Source of the DNA: Anaeromyxobacter sp.
Lineage (GTDB): Bacteria > Myxococcota > Myxococcia > Myxococcales > Anaeromyxobacteraceae
Assembly: GCA_020028115.1 (NCBI GenBank)
Contig: JAHWYA010000086.1
Location: 1-6,955, forward strand
Reading direction: 5' to 3'
Length of the DNA stretch: 6,955 nucleotides
Shown here: one piece after another, positions 1 through 6,309 of the stretch
How positions within the stretch are numbered: position 1 is the stretch's first letter
Layout: each line of letters begins with the position of its first letter
Notes under the pieces: model-generated
Told to the model about the DNA's origin: nothing
Database searches by the model: none
The model's input: only the letters and a program-made list of their open reading frames with translations
Position numbers and translations under genes: made by a program

Positions 1-528
1 GCCGACCGCGTTCCAGCTCACGATCGACGAGCGGGTCGCGAACCGCTGGGAGACGGGCGCGCCCGCGTACCCGGAGATCCGGAAGCCGCCGGGGACGAGC
101 AGCACCGCCTCGCCGCCGTCGAGGTGGACCATCCGCGCGGCGCCGGTCGCGACCTGCGTCCGCCCGAGGCGGAGGGTGAGGCGCCGGCCGATGAAGCGGC
201 CCTGGGCGTAGCCCGTGACGAGGTCGCCCGTCAGGCTCGAGTCCGTCCCGTTGTCCCAGCGACGGTCCTGGATGTCGTAGGCCGCCCACGTGCGGAGCAC
301 GAACGTGAGGTCGTCCGCGACGGGGTTCGCGATGTCGCGAGCGGTGATGGAGAGGATCTCGAACGCCGGCGCGACGGTCGCGAGGTCGAACGGCTGACCC
401 GGTGCGCCGCCGCGGGTCTGCCGCGCGACGTTGAGCAGCGTCGTCGAGTCGACGTCTATCGTGCCGGCCCGCGCCGCCACTGCCGTGGCGAGCGCGAGCG
501 AGGCGGCGAGCAGTTTCTGGATGCGCAT
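1..528 (-). CDS. Exported porin-like outer-membrane beta-barrel protein, N-terminal part (3' end off window)
   Basis: I translated this by hand from the ATG at 528; 176 residues are visible and the frame stays open to the left edge. Residues 1-21 form a typical Sec signal peptide: MRIQK, a hydrophobic Ala/Leu core, then an ARA cleavage site before Gly22. The mature part has alternating polar and hydrophobic stretches, with aromatic residues in segments such as LTFVLRTWAAYDIQD (about 74-88) and GRRLTLRLGRTQVA (about 114-127), as in transmembrane beta-strands. The LRLGRTQ...GAARMVHLDGG segment recalls the strand-turn region of porin-like proteins that line up a 'RLGRQ' strand with a following 'DG' strand. 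The family is not firmly identified. A strong ribosome site, GGGAGGG (533-539), lies 4 bases before the ATG and supports this start. The gene is divergent from the thioredoxin-like lipoprotein and shares its control region. A role in outer-membrane transport is inferred. Confidence 0.72.
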   Translation of the reverse strand, partial: MRIQKLLAASLALATAVAARAGTIDVDSTTLLNVARQTRGGAPGQPFDLATVAPAFEILSITARDIANPVADDLTFVLRTWAAYDIQDRRWDNGTDSSLTGDLVTGYAQGRFIGRRLTLRLGRTQVATGAARMVHLDGGEAVLLVPGGFRISGYAGAPVSQRFATRSSIVSWNAVG

Positions 529-580
529 TCAGCCCTCCCGCAGGTCGCCCGGACCTTCGCACAGGCCTCCACGGGCTTGC

Positions 581-594
581 TTGATCTCAATCAG
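581..594. promoter_or_regulatory. Candidate FNR/CRP-family regulator box
   Basis: TTGAT-CTCA-ATCAG matches the classical FNR/ANR/DNR consensus TTGAT-N4-ATCAA at nine of ten specified bases. It sits in the only divergent intergenic region of the window, centred about 52 bp before the plus-strand ATG at 640 and about 60 bp before the minus-strand ATG at 528. It could therefore act on either gene or both. It is an AT-rich island in very GC-rich DNA, which makes chance less likely. Which regulator binds cannot be told from the sequence. Confidence 0.5.
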
Positions 595-606
595 GTCGTC
601 GCCGCA

Positions 607-617
607 AACGGCCCGTT
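607..617. promoter_or_regulatory. Small perfect palindrome in the divergent promoter region
   Basis: AACGG-C-CCGTT is a perfect 5+5 inverted repeat around one central base. It lies between the FNR-like box and the -10-like hexamer, just downstream of where a -35 element for the plus-strand gene would fall. It could be an operator half-turn site for a second regulator, but a palindrome this short can occur by chance. Confidence 0.25.
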
Positions 618-622
618 CGGAC

Positions 623-628
623 TATGAT
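623..628 (+). promoter_or_regulatory. Candidate -10 element for the thioredoxin-like lipoprotein gene
   Basis: TATGAT differs from the sigma-70 -10 consensus by one base and is the only such hexamer in the gap. No recognisable -35 hexamer lies 16-18 bp upstream, which fits an activator-dependent promoter with the FNR-like box further up. The expected transcription start would be about 634-636, leaving only about 4-6 untranslated bases before the ATG at 640. The mRNA may therefore be nearly leaderless; no convincing Shine-Dalgarno sequence is seen. Confidence 0.4.
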
Positions 629-639
629 GTTCGGCTCCC

Positions 640-1155
640 ATGCGTCGCCCCCTCCTCGCCGCCCTGCTCGCCGCCTTCGCGGCGCTCGGCTGCGCCGGCC
701 CCCGGTCCAGCTGGAGCTCTTCCCCGCTCGTCGGGAAGCGCGTGGAGATCGGCGCGAAGACGCTCGACGGGCGCGACGTGACGCTCCCGCGGAGCGGCGC
801 GAGCGTCACCGTGGTCGACTTCTGGGCGACCTGGTGCGACCCGTGCCGCGACCAGATGCCGGAGCTCGAGCGGCTCGCCGCCGGGTACCGCGAGGCGAAC
901 GTCGAGGTGTACGCCATCTCGTTCGACGAGGACCGGGCCGCCGTCGAGGAGTATGTCGCACGGACGCCCATCGGCCTGCAGGTCCTCTGGGAGAAGGGCG
1001 GCGGCACCCTGGCCGAGCGGCTCGAGGTGACGCGGCTCCCGACGACGGTCGTGCTCGACCGCGCGGGCGTCGTCCGTGCGGTCCACCTGGGCTACAACCG
1101 CGAGCAGGCCGCCGCGCTCGAGCGCGAGGTCAAGCGCGTCCTCGCGGAGCCGTGA
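640..1155 (+). CDS. TlpA/ResA-type thioredoxin-fold lipoprotein
   Basis: This 171-residue protein is a predicted periplasmic thiol-disulfide reductase or redoxin, anchored by lipid. Residues 1-18 form a lipoprotein signal with lipobox Ala15-Leu16-Gly17-Cys18. The residue after the lipid Cys is Ala, not Asp, which by the E. coli rule favours the outer membrane. The redoxin domain covers about 30-170. The active site is WATWCDPC, with Cys66 and Cys69, in the usual VVDFWATWC context, and the cis-proline loop is RLPTT with Pro134. The length is normal for a TlpA-like domain plus a short linker. Family members reduce apocytochrome c or partner disulfides; the partner here is unknown, and no cytochrome maturation genes are adjacent. 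An in-frame TGA at 625-627 makes ATG 640 the first possible ATG. The last 26 bases overlap the convergent deacetylase gene. Expression may respond to oxygen or redox state through the FNR-like box upstream. Confidence 0.9.
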   Translation: MRRPLLAALLAAFAALGCAGPRSSWSSSPLVGKRVEIGAKTLDGRDVTLPRSGASVTVVDFWATWCDPCRDQMPELERLAAGYREANVEVYAISFDEDRAAVEEYVARTPIGLQVLWEKGGGTLAERLEVTRLPTTVVLDRAGVVRAVHLGYNREQAAALEREVKRVLAEP

Positions 1156-2893
1156 GCGGCGCGGCCTCCACCGTGAAGACGACGCGGTCGCGCTCGAGCT
1201 CCGTCTCGCCCGCCTCGACGGGCGGCTCGCGCAGCCAGTAGGCCATCTCGTCCGCCTCCCACGCGTAGGGCTCCCCGTTCATCCGGATGCGCCCCTCGGC
1301 GACCGCGGCGGTCGCCTCGACGAGCGGCACGCCGGCGAGGTCCCGCACGAGCGCCTCGAACCGTCCCTGGCGCGCGGGGTCGACGAACTCGAAGGCGTGG
1401 CGCGCCGCGAACGCGGTGTGGAAGTGGGCGGGGCGGAACACCACCGCGCCGAGGCCGAGCCGCGCCGCCATGAGGGCGAGCATCGTCCCGATCTCGCGCG
1501 AGAGGCCGAGGCCGGGCACGTCCTGCCCGGGGAGCCGCGGCCGCCGGTCGCTGAAGACGGCGCGCGGGTTCCGGAGCGAGAGCCAGTGGACGTAGAGGGC
1601 CTCGACCCCCGCCACGCGCCGCCGCTCGAGCACCGCCTCGACGAGCAGGTGCTCCTCGCCGCCCGACTGGCCGAGGATCCGCACCCGCTCCCCGGCGCCC
1701 GGGGCGTCGAACGCCGCCCGGAGCTGGCGGTACCCGAGCCGCTCGAGGTGGTCGAAGATGCCGAAGCGGTAGAAGGCGTGCTCGATCCCCGCCGCCGTGT
1801 AGAACCCGAGCAGCACGCGCTGCCGCCGCGGCCGGATCCCGAGCTCCTCCTCGATCTCCTCCGTCGTCAGCTCGCCCTCCTCGGTCAGCGACGACGGCGA
1901 GAGCTCCTCGGACAGGCGGGCGAAGCGCGCGGCGATCGGATCGTAGGACGGCGGGATCTCGTCCCGCGACCCCGCCGTGACCGCCATGCCGGTTCCCGCG
2001 AGCACGCGCCACGAGCCCCGGCGGTAGCCGCCGCCCGGAAGCCAGACCGCCGGGACCGCCTCGAGCTCCGCCGCGACGAGGAGATCGCGGTCCCGCGCGC
2101 CGGCCATCGTGAGGCCGAGGCGGCCGAAGCGGTCGCCGGCGAGGACGTCGCCGCCCGCGAGGACGAAGGCGAGGCGCGGGCGCGGCATGCGAGCGAGGAG
2201 CGCCGCGAGCGCGTCGAGGTACGGCCCGTCCGCCGTCCCCTCCGGGAGCACCGTCTCGTCGACCCGCTCGAGCGGCCCCCAGTCCGAGCCGGAGAGCGAC
2301 CCGATCCAGACGCCGGGGTCCGCCGCGAGGCAGGCGGCGAGCCCGTCGGGCGGGTGGGCGTCGAGGTCAAGGATGGCGACGCGCCCGGTGAACCCCTCCG
2401 CGCGCAGCGTCGCGATGGCGACGGCGACGTCGTTCACCGGGCAGTTCCCGCCGGCGGTCGAAGGGGCGGCGTGGTGGAAGCCGCCGAGCAGGTTGATCGC
2501 GGGGACGCGCGTGCGGAGCGTCTCCCGCGCGCCGGCGAGGGTGCCCCCGCAGGCGAGCCGGACGGTCGTCAGCACCTCGTCGACCGGCACGTCGCTCGGG
2601 TCGACCGCGAAGATCGAGGCGATCACCTCGGGGCGGCCGAGCGACTCGAGCAGCTCCGCCGAGTGGACCCGCGCGAGGTTCTCCCAGGAGATCCGGTGCG
2701 GGCGCCGCAGCGCCCGCTCGGAGACCGCGCCCGCCTCGCGCAGCCACCAGGCGGCGAAGTCGGCGCGGCGTGGCTCGAGCCCGACCACCGCCTCGACGCC
2801 CGAGATCGGCAGCCGGTAGCGGGGGTCGTACCAGACGGTCACGTCCCGGCGGTGGAGCCAGGACGCGAGCCGCGTGAGGACCGTCCCGAGCAC
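1130..2893 (-). CDS. Histone-deacetylase-fold zinc amidohydrolase with extra C-terminal domain
   Basis: The 587-residue protein has two parts. Residues about 17-310 form an arginase/deacetylase-fold domain: His140-His141 in GGFHHA, Asn154-Asp155 in PVNDVAVAI, Asp176/Asp178/His180 in ILDLDAH, Asp249 in AGGDVLAGDRFGRLGL, and Tyr290 in LPGGGY. These match the His-His dyad, the three zinc ligands (Asp178, His180, Asp249) and the catalytic Tyr of class I/II/IV deacetylases, so activity is likely. After the zinc His the usual His-Gly is Pro-Pro. An acidic linker (about 328-352) leads to a domain (about 358-560) I cannot name; its PGLGLSREI...ARLGLGAVVF...FAARHAFEFVDP pattern loosely recalls GNAT acyltransferases. 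Family members remove acetyl or acyl groups from lysine or polyamines; the substrate here is unknown. The start is GTG with a weak GC-rich ribosome site. An in-frame TAG, which ends the upstream gene, lies seven codons before it. The two genes are probably co-transcribed. Confidence 0.85.
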   Translation of the reverse strand: MLGTVLTRLASWLHRRDVTVWYDPRYRLPISGVEAVVGLEPRRADFAAWWLREAGAVSERALRRPHRISWENLARVHSAELLESLGRPEVIASIFAVDPSDVPVDEVLTTVRLACGGTLAGARETLRTRVPAINLLGGFHHAAPSTAGGNCPVNDVAVAIATLRAEGFTGRVAILDLDAHPPDGLAACLAADPGVWIGSLSGSDWGPLERVDETVLPEGTADGPYLDALAALLARMPRPRLAFVLAGGDVLAGDRFGRLGLTMAGARDRDLLVAAELEAVPAVWLPGGGYRRGSWRVLAGTGMAVTAGSRDEIPPSYDPIAARFARLSEELSPSSLTEEGELTTEEIEEELGIRPRRQRVLLGFYTAAGIEHAFYRFGIFDHLERLGYRQLRAAFDAPGAGERVRILGQSGGEEHLLVEAVLERRRVAGVEALYVHWLSLRNPRAVFSDRRPRLPGQDVPGLGLSREIGTMLALMAARLGLGAVVFRPAHFHTAFAARHAFEFVDPARQGRFEALVRDLAGVPLVEATAAVAEGRIRMNGEPYAWEADEMAYWLREPPVEAGETELERDRVVFTVEAAPLTAPRGRA

Positions 2894-2914
2894 GGCGCCC
2901 CGCCGCGAGGACCG

Positions 2915-3199
2915 CTAGTGGTGTCCGGGCGGCGCGAAGGGAGGCTCGCCGGGCCTCAGCTTCTCGGCCGGGAGCTTCGGCCGGCGGGTGGCGAGGTACC
3001 ACCCGAGCGCGGTCTCGATGGCGATCCAGCCGATCGCGATCCACGCCGCGCGCAGGACGAGGGAGAGCGCGTCGGCGCAGCGCGCGTACGACTCGTCGAA
3101 CGTGCGCGCCGGGTTGACGAACAGCGGCATCGCACGAACGGTGTACCCCACGAGGAAGACGAGGACGAGCGTGCGGAGGATCGCGAGCGCCTTGAGCAT
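2915..3199 (-). CDS. Small two-helix membrane protein
   Basis: The 94-residue protein has two predicted membrane helices. The first is about residues 4-22 (ALAILRTLVLVFLVGYTVR), the second about 50-70 (RAAWIAIGWIAIETALGWYLA). Between them is a polar loop of about 27 residues (NPARTFDESYARCADALSL). A basic, Pro-rich tail follows (TRRPKLPAEKLRPGEPPFAPPGHH, read in two parts). Arg and Lys after helix 2 suggest the tail is cytoplasmic. I do not recognise a family. The start at ATG 3199 is chosen because it places the first helix right at the N-terminus. No purine-rich ribosome site precedes it; a TATCCT hexamer 6 bases upstream could mean leaderless transcription, but this is weak. Its TAG is 21 bases before, and in frame with, the deacetylase start, suggesting a functional pair, for example a membrane tether or partner. 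Confidence 0.7.
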   Translation of the reverse strand: MLKALAILRTLVLVFLVGYTVRAMPLFVNPARTFDESYARCADALSLVLRAAWIAIGWIAIETALGWYLATRRPKLPAEKLRPGEPPFAPPGHH

Positions 3200-3233
3200 G
3201 GGCGGAGGATAGCGCGACGGGGGCGCGCCGGGG

Positions 3234-3277
3234 CCGACTCCGCGCGGAGCCGAGGCGGCCCCGCGCAGGCGGCCGCC
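3234..3277 (-). other. Two GC-rich hairpins in the 89-bp gap after the large lipoprotein gene
   Basis: The gap 3200-3288 has no gene. First in the direction of minus-strand transcription is a 7-bp inverted repeat, GGCGGCC (3254-3260) with GGCCGCC (3271-3277), around a 10-base loop. Next is an 8-bp stem at 3234-3253 around GCGC, with two G-U pairs that form only in minus-strand RNA. Neither is followed by a T-tract, so they are not classical intrinsic terminators. They might pause polymerase or protect the 3' end of the envelope operon mRNA, or be composition noise. Confidence 0.25.
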
Positions 3278-3288
3278 CCGGCGGTCCT

Positions 3289-5637
3289 CTACGGCCCCAG
3301 GTTCACGAGCCCCCACCGGTACGTCGGCGCGGCGGTCGTGCCCACGTTGGCTCGGACGATCGCGTAGTACGCGCCGCCGCCGGTGCGGACGAACGCGAAC
3401 TGGCCGTAGTTCAGGATCTGGTTGCCCTGCCAGCCGAGCGACGGGAAGGCGCGGTTCGAGCCGGCGGTGAACTGCCCGTCCACCGCGGCGCGCGAGAAGG
3501 TGGACAGCGCGGTCGTGGTCTGCAGCGCGGCGGCGCCGGTGAGGCCGCCGCCGTCGAGCGTCGTCTCGACGTGGTCGGGGTAGATCGACGGCAGGCCGTA
3601 GAAGCGGCTCGCGAGGGTCGTGCTGCGCGCGTCGTACACGGTCGTCCAGGAGATGTAGAGGTCCTCGACGTCGGCGGAGAGCCACAGGCCGCCCTTGCCG
3701 GCCATGCCCGACGTCGTGGTGGAGGCGGGGACGTACGGCGTCTGCAGGTTGCAGTTTGCCTCGTGGATCTCGTAGCGGCCGATCCGGCCCGTGCCGACGT
3801 TCCGGAGCCACAGCCAGGGGCCCGTCGTCGTGCCCACGGTGGCGGTGCCGGTGACCGCTCGGTTGAATGGGACGCCCGCCGGATCGTACGGCTGCACCGG
3901 GAACGACCCGCAGTTCGAGCACTGCGCCGCCTGGTAGTACGGCGCGCCGGGCGCCGCGAGGTTGAGGCGGTAGACCGCGCCGCTCGCGGTGACGCCGTAC
4001 GCGCAGGCGCCCGCGTGGGCGAGGTCCACGAGGTCCGCGGGCGCGCCGCTGCCGGCGGGGACGGTGTTCGCGACCGCCGGCGTCGCGCCGATGCCCGTCA
4101 CGACCTGGAACCGCCCGCCCGCCATGGCGACGATCGCCTGCGCATCGGTGGGATCCAGGCCGATCGCGATCGGCCGCGCGGCGAGCGTCACGTCGAAGGT
4201 CGGATCCACCATGAGGGTGGCGGGATCCACGCGCTTCAGCCTGTATTCGTTCCCGGCGTCGGTGTCCGCGACGAGGATCTTGTTCCCGCCGCGGACGTAG
4301 ACCGCGTCCGCGACCTCGCCGAGCGGGAGGATGTACGGCTCGACCTGCACCTCGACCGTGTCGGTCCCGACGCTTCCGCGCGGGCCGGCGTCGGCGTGCT
4401 CGGCGAGCTCGTGATCGTCCGCGGTGAGGGTGAGGATGTAGGTCCCCTCGTGGTCGGGCGTGAACGTGGTCGACGGCGTCGCCGCAGGGAGGACGAGGTC
4501 CTGCTGGCCCGAGCCGGCCGGTGCGGTCGTCACCTTCCACTCCCAGGTGAAGTACGGGTCGCCGGAGGTGAGGTTCACGACGTCGAAGTTGAGGTCGGTG
4601 GCGGTGCCGGAGAGCGGGATCGGCCCGAGGCCGTAGTTGCCCCAGCGCTTCGGTCCGGCCTCGACGACCGGGGGATCGTTGAGGACCTTCACGAAGCGGC
4701 TGACCGACACGATCGGGTTCACGTGGTCGTCGACGCCGAGCTGGACCTCCCAGGTGCCGGGGAGGTTCTCGTTCAGCGTCATCTGCACGGTGCCGGTGGC
4801 GCGCGCGCCGCTCGCGCCGGCGCAGGCGGCGGGGCCGGAGACGACCGTGTACCCGACGTCGCTCGGACCCTTCTTCGCCCAGGTGCAGGAGACCGGGCCG
4901 CCGTCGTCGTCCGCCACGGTGGCGCTCATGACCTTCGGCTGGTTGCGCGACACGTAGAAGGTGCCGAGGACGTCCGGCGTCATCGTGACCACCTCGGGCG
5001 GCGTGTTCACCGCCACGAAGGTGATGTCGTCCGTGTGCGAGAGCAGGCCGCTCGTCGCCGTGAGCCGGAGCTGGTACGCACCCGTGGCCGCCGGGGTGAA
5101 CCGCGGCGCCGGGGCGGTCGAGCCCGGCTCGAAGCTCGAGCCAGCCGGGCCGGCGACGACGGTCCAGGCGTAGGTGAGCCCGCTGTTCGAGGGGACGTTG
5201 TCCGGGTCGCGGCTCGCGTTCGTGAGCTGGATCGGGATGCGGAAGGGCACCTGCGCGCCCGCGAGGTCCGGCCCCGCGATCGCGACGGGGGCGTTGTCGC
5301 CGGTGCAGAACCCGGCGCTGCAGCTGCCGCAGCACGGGGTGACGCCGACCGTGCACATGGTGCCGGGCCCAAAGCACGCGATCGTCTTGCACCGCTCGTT
5401 CACGCAGAAGCGCCCGCCGGCGCAGTCGGACCTGGTGCGGCAGACGCCGTCCTCGAGCGGGTTCGGCGCGCAGACGCCGTAGACGCAGCCGAACGAGCAG
5501 CAGTCGGCGTCCGCGAAGCAGGTCGACGCGTAGCCAGCGGTCTTGCAGCCGGCGAGGGGGCCCTGCACCTCTTCCTTCTTGCAGGCCGCGAGCGCCGCGA
5601 CCGCGGCGAGGACCAGGACGAGCTTCGTCGAGCGCAT
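3289..5637 (-). CDS. Large surface lipoprotein: Cys-rich module, Ig/PKD-like domains, propeller-like C-terminus
   Basis: The 782-residue protein begins with a lipoprotein signal (residues 1-19; lipobox Leu16-Ala17-Ala18-Cys19, then Lys-Lys, with no Asp at +2, so outer-membrane sorting is plausible). Residues 31-111 hold 16 cysteines in short repeats such as CFADADCCSFGCVYGVC and CRTRSDCAGGRFCVNERC, like small disulfide-knotted modules in myxobacterial and eukaryotic surface proteins. Three Ig/PKD-like domains follow, about 115-210, 212-320 and 322-433, with typical AGP, LTYAWTV, FTPAATGAYQLRLTA and FTPDHEGTYILTLTADD signatures. Residues about 434-782 are rich in short beta-strands (EVADAVYVRGGNKILVADTD and similar) and could be a beta-propeller. 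A CSNC pair is at 573-576. There is no catalytic motif. It is likely an adhesive or structural surface protein working with the two barrels encoded just upstream. It starts at ATG 5637, with ribosome site GGGAGAA 7 bases away. Confidence 0.85.
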   Translation of the reverse strand: MRSTKLVLVLAAVAALAACKKEEVQGPLAGCKTAGYASTCFADADCCSFGCVYGVCAPNPLEDGVCRTRSDCAGGRFCVNERCKTIACFGPGTMCTVGVTPCCGSCSAGFCTGDNAPVAIAGPDLAGAQVPFRIPIQLTNASRDPDNVPSNSGLTYAWTVVAGPAGSSFEPGSTAPAPRFTPAATGAYQLRLTATSGLLSHTDDITFVAVNTPPEVVTMTPDVLGTFYVSRNQPKVMSATVADDDGGPVSCTWAKKGPSDVGYTVVSGPAACAGASGARATGTVQMTLNENLPGTWEVQLGVDDHVNPIVSVSRFVKVLNDPPVVEAGPKRWGNYGLGPIPLSGTATDLNFDVVNLTSGDPYFTWEWKVTTAPAGSGQQDLVLPAATPSTTFTPDHEGTYILTLTADDHELAEHADAGPRGSVGTDTVEVQVEPYILPLGEVADAVYVRGGNKILVADTDAGNEYRLKRVDPATLMVDPTFDVTLAARPIAIGLDPTDAQAIVAMAGGRFQVVTGIGATPAVANTVPAGSGAPADLVDLAHAGACAYGVTASGAVYRLNLAAPGAPYYQAAQCSNCGSFPVQPYDPAGVPFNRAVTGTATVGTTTGPWLWLRNVGTGRIGRYEIHEANCNLQTPYVPASTTTSGMAGKGGLWLSADVEDLYISWTTVYDARSTTLASRFYGLPSIYPDHVETTLDGGGLTGAAALQTTTALSTFSRAAVDGQFTAGSNRAFPSLGWQGNQILNYGQFAFVRTGGGAYYAIVRANVGTTAAPTYRWGLVNLGP

Positions 5638-5644
5638 GTTCGAG

Positions 5645-5651
5645 TTCTCCC
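5645..5651 (-). promoter_or_regulatory. Ribosome binding site of the large lipoprotein, overlapping the upstream stop codon
   Basis: GGGAGAA lies 7 bases before ATG 5637. Its first G is the last base of the TAG ending the barrel gene, so translation of the two genes is probably coupled. It fixes the lipoprotein start together with the signal peptide. Confidence 0.6.
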
Positions 5652-6289
5652 TAGAGCCGGTACGTCGCGCCGGCGGCGAAGATCCAGTTCGCGTTGCCGC
5701 GGAGGTCGAAGCCGAGCGAGAGCGGCTCGATGGCGAGCGAGATCCGCGGGCGGACCGCCCAGTCGAGCGCGACGCCCGCCCGCAGGAGCCCCGTCGCCTC
5801 GCTGCCGGTGACCGTCTTGCGCCCGACGAACCGCTGGTCGACCTGCGCCCAGGTCCAGCGCGCGACCGCGCCGAGCCCGAGCTGCGTCCGGAGCGCGACG
5901 CGCGAGGCGCCGAGCGGGACCGACGCGCGGAGCGCCGGCGTGATCTCGACCCCGGTCGCGCCGGACTCGAGGCCGTAGCGGTCCGACTTCGACGGCAGGA
6001 ACGAGCGGAGCTCGACCGCCCAGCCGAGCGCGACGCCGCCCGCGGTGGTCCGCCACGGCGCCGAGACCTCCGCCTCGAGCACCAGAGAGCCGTTGCCGTC
6101 GTTCCCGAGCGCGGAGCCGTACCCGAGCTTCCCGGCGGTCGAGAGCTGGAGGGCCGCGGGGCGGGAGAGCGCGGTGCCCCGCGGAGGCGGGGGCAGCGGG
6201 ACGCTCGCGCCCGGGGCGGCCCGGGCGGTTCCGGCGGCGGACGCGAGGAGCGACAGCGCGAGGGCGGTGCGTGCGAGGCGCGTGGACAT
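5651..6289 (-). CDS. Small outer-membrane beta-barrel protein
   Basis: The 212-residue protein has a Sec signal peptide (residues 1-24, cleavage after ARA before Ala25). A short Pro-rich stretch (VPLPPPPRG) follows. From about 47 to the end it shows alternating strand patterns: KLGYGSALG, GSLVLEAEVSAPW, GVALGWAVELRSFLP, SRVALRTQLGLGAVARWTWAQV, RISLAIEPLSLGFDLRG and a final NWIFAAGATYRL, a C-terminal strand as in outer-membrane barrels. The length suits an 8- to 10-strand barrel. I see no specific family. The same frame is open to 6856, but ATG 6289 is chosen because it gives the signal peptide and has GGAGAA (6296-6301) 6 bases upstream. The upstream barrel gene ends 20 bases before it and the lipoprotein starts 13 bases after it, so the three are an operon. 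Its C-terminal third resembles that of the upstream barrel, suggesting paralogy. Confidence 0.8.
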   Translation of the reverse strand: MSTRLARTALALSLLASAAGTARAAPGASVPLPPPPRGTALSRPAALQLSTAGKLGYGSALGNDGNGSLVLEAEVSAPWRTTAGGVALGWAVELRSFLPSKSDRYGLESGATGVEITPALRASVPLGASRVALRTQLGLGAVARWTWAQVDQRFVGRKTVTGSEATGLLRAGVALDWAVRPRISLAIEPLSLGFDLRGNANWIFAAGATYRL

Positions 6290-6295
6290 CGTCGG

Positions 6296-6301
6296 TTCTC
6301 C
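6296..6301 (-). promoter_or_regulatory. Ribosome binding site deciding the start of the second barrel gene
   Basis: GGAGAA stands 6 bases before ATG 6289, inside a frame that is open much further upstream. The same GGAGAAC core precedes the large lipoprotein gene, a shared leader style within the operon. Confidence 0.55.
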
Positions 6302-6309
6302 GGGGCGGA

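Noticed and set aside
3200..3288. An intrinsic terminator after the large lipoprotein gene
   Set aside because: The hairpins lack a following T-tract, so they are listed only as inverted repeats.
1076..3367. A 763-codon open frame on the plus strand
   Set aside because: It lies opposite the deacetylase and the membrane protein. Its translation is dominated by Arg, Glu, Asp and Pro with no domain pattern, the usual shadow of high third-position GC.
2915..5392. Reading the small membrane protein as the end of an 825-residue protein
   Set aside because: Upstream of ATG 3199 the frame is Arg-rich shadow of the lipoprotein; only the last 94 residues look like a protein.
5340..5600. Heme-binding motifs in the Cys-rich region
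   Set aside because: No CxxCH motif is present in the translation; the CC and CxxC pairs lack the following His.
3571..5811. A 746-codon open frame on the plus strand
   Set aside because: It is antisense to the large lipoprotein, with low-complexity Arg/Asp/Val/Gly-rich translation. The minus strand has a clear signal peptide, domains and ribosome site.
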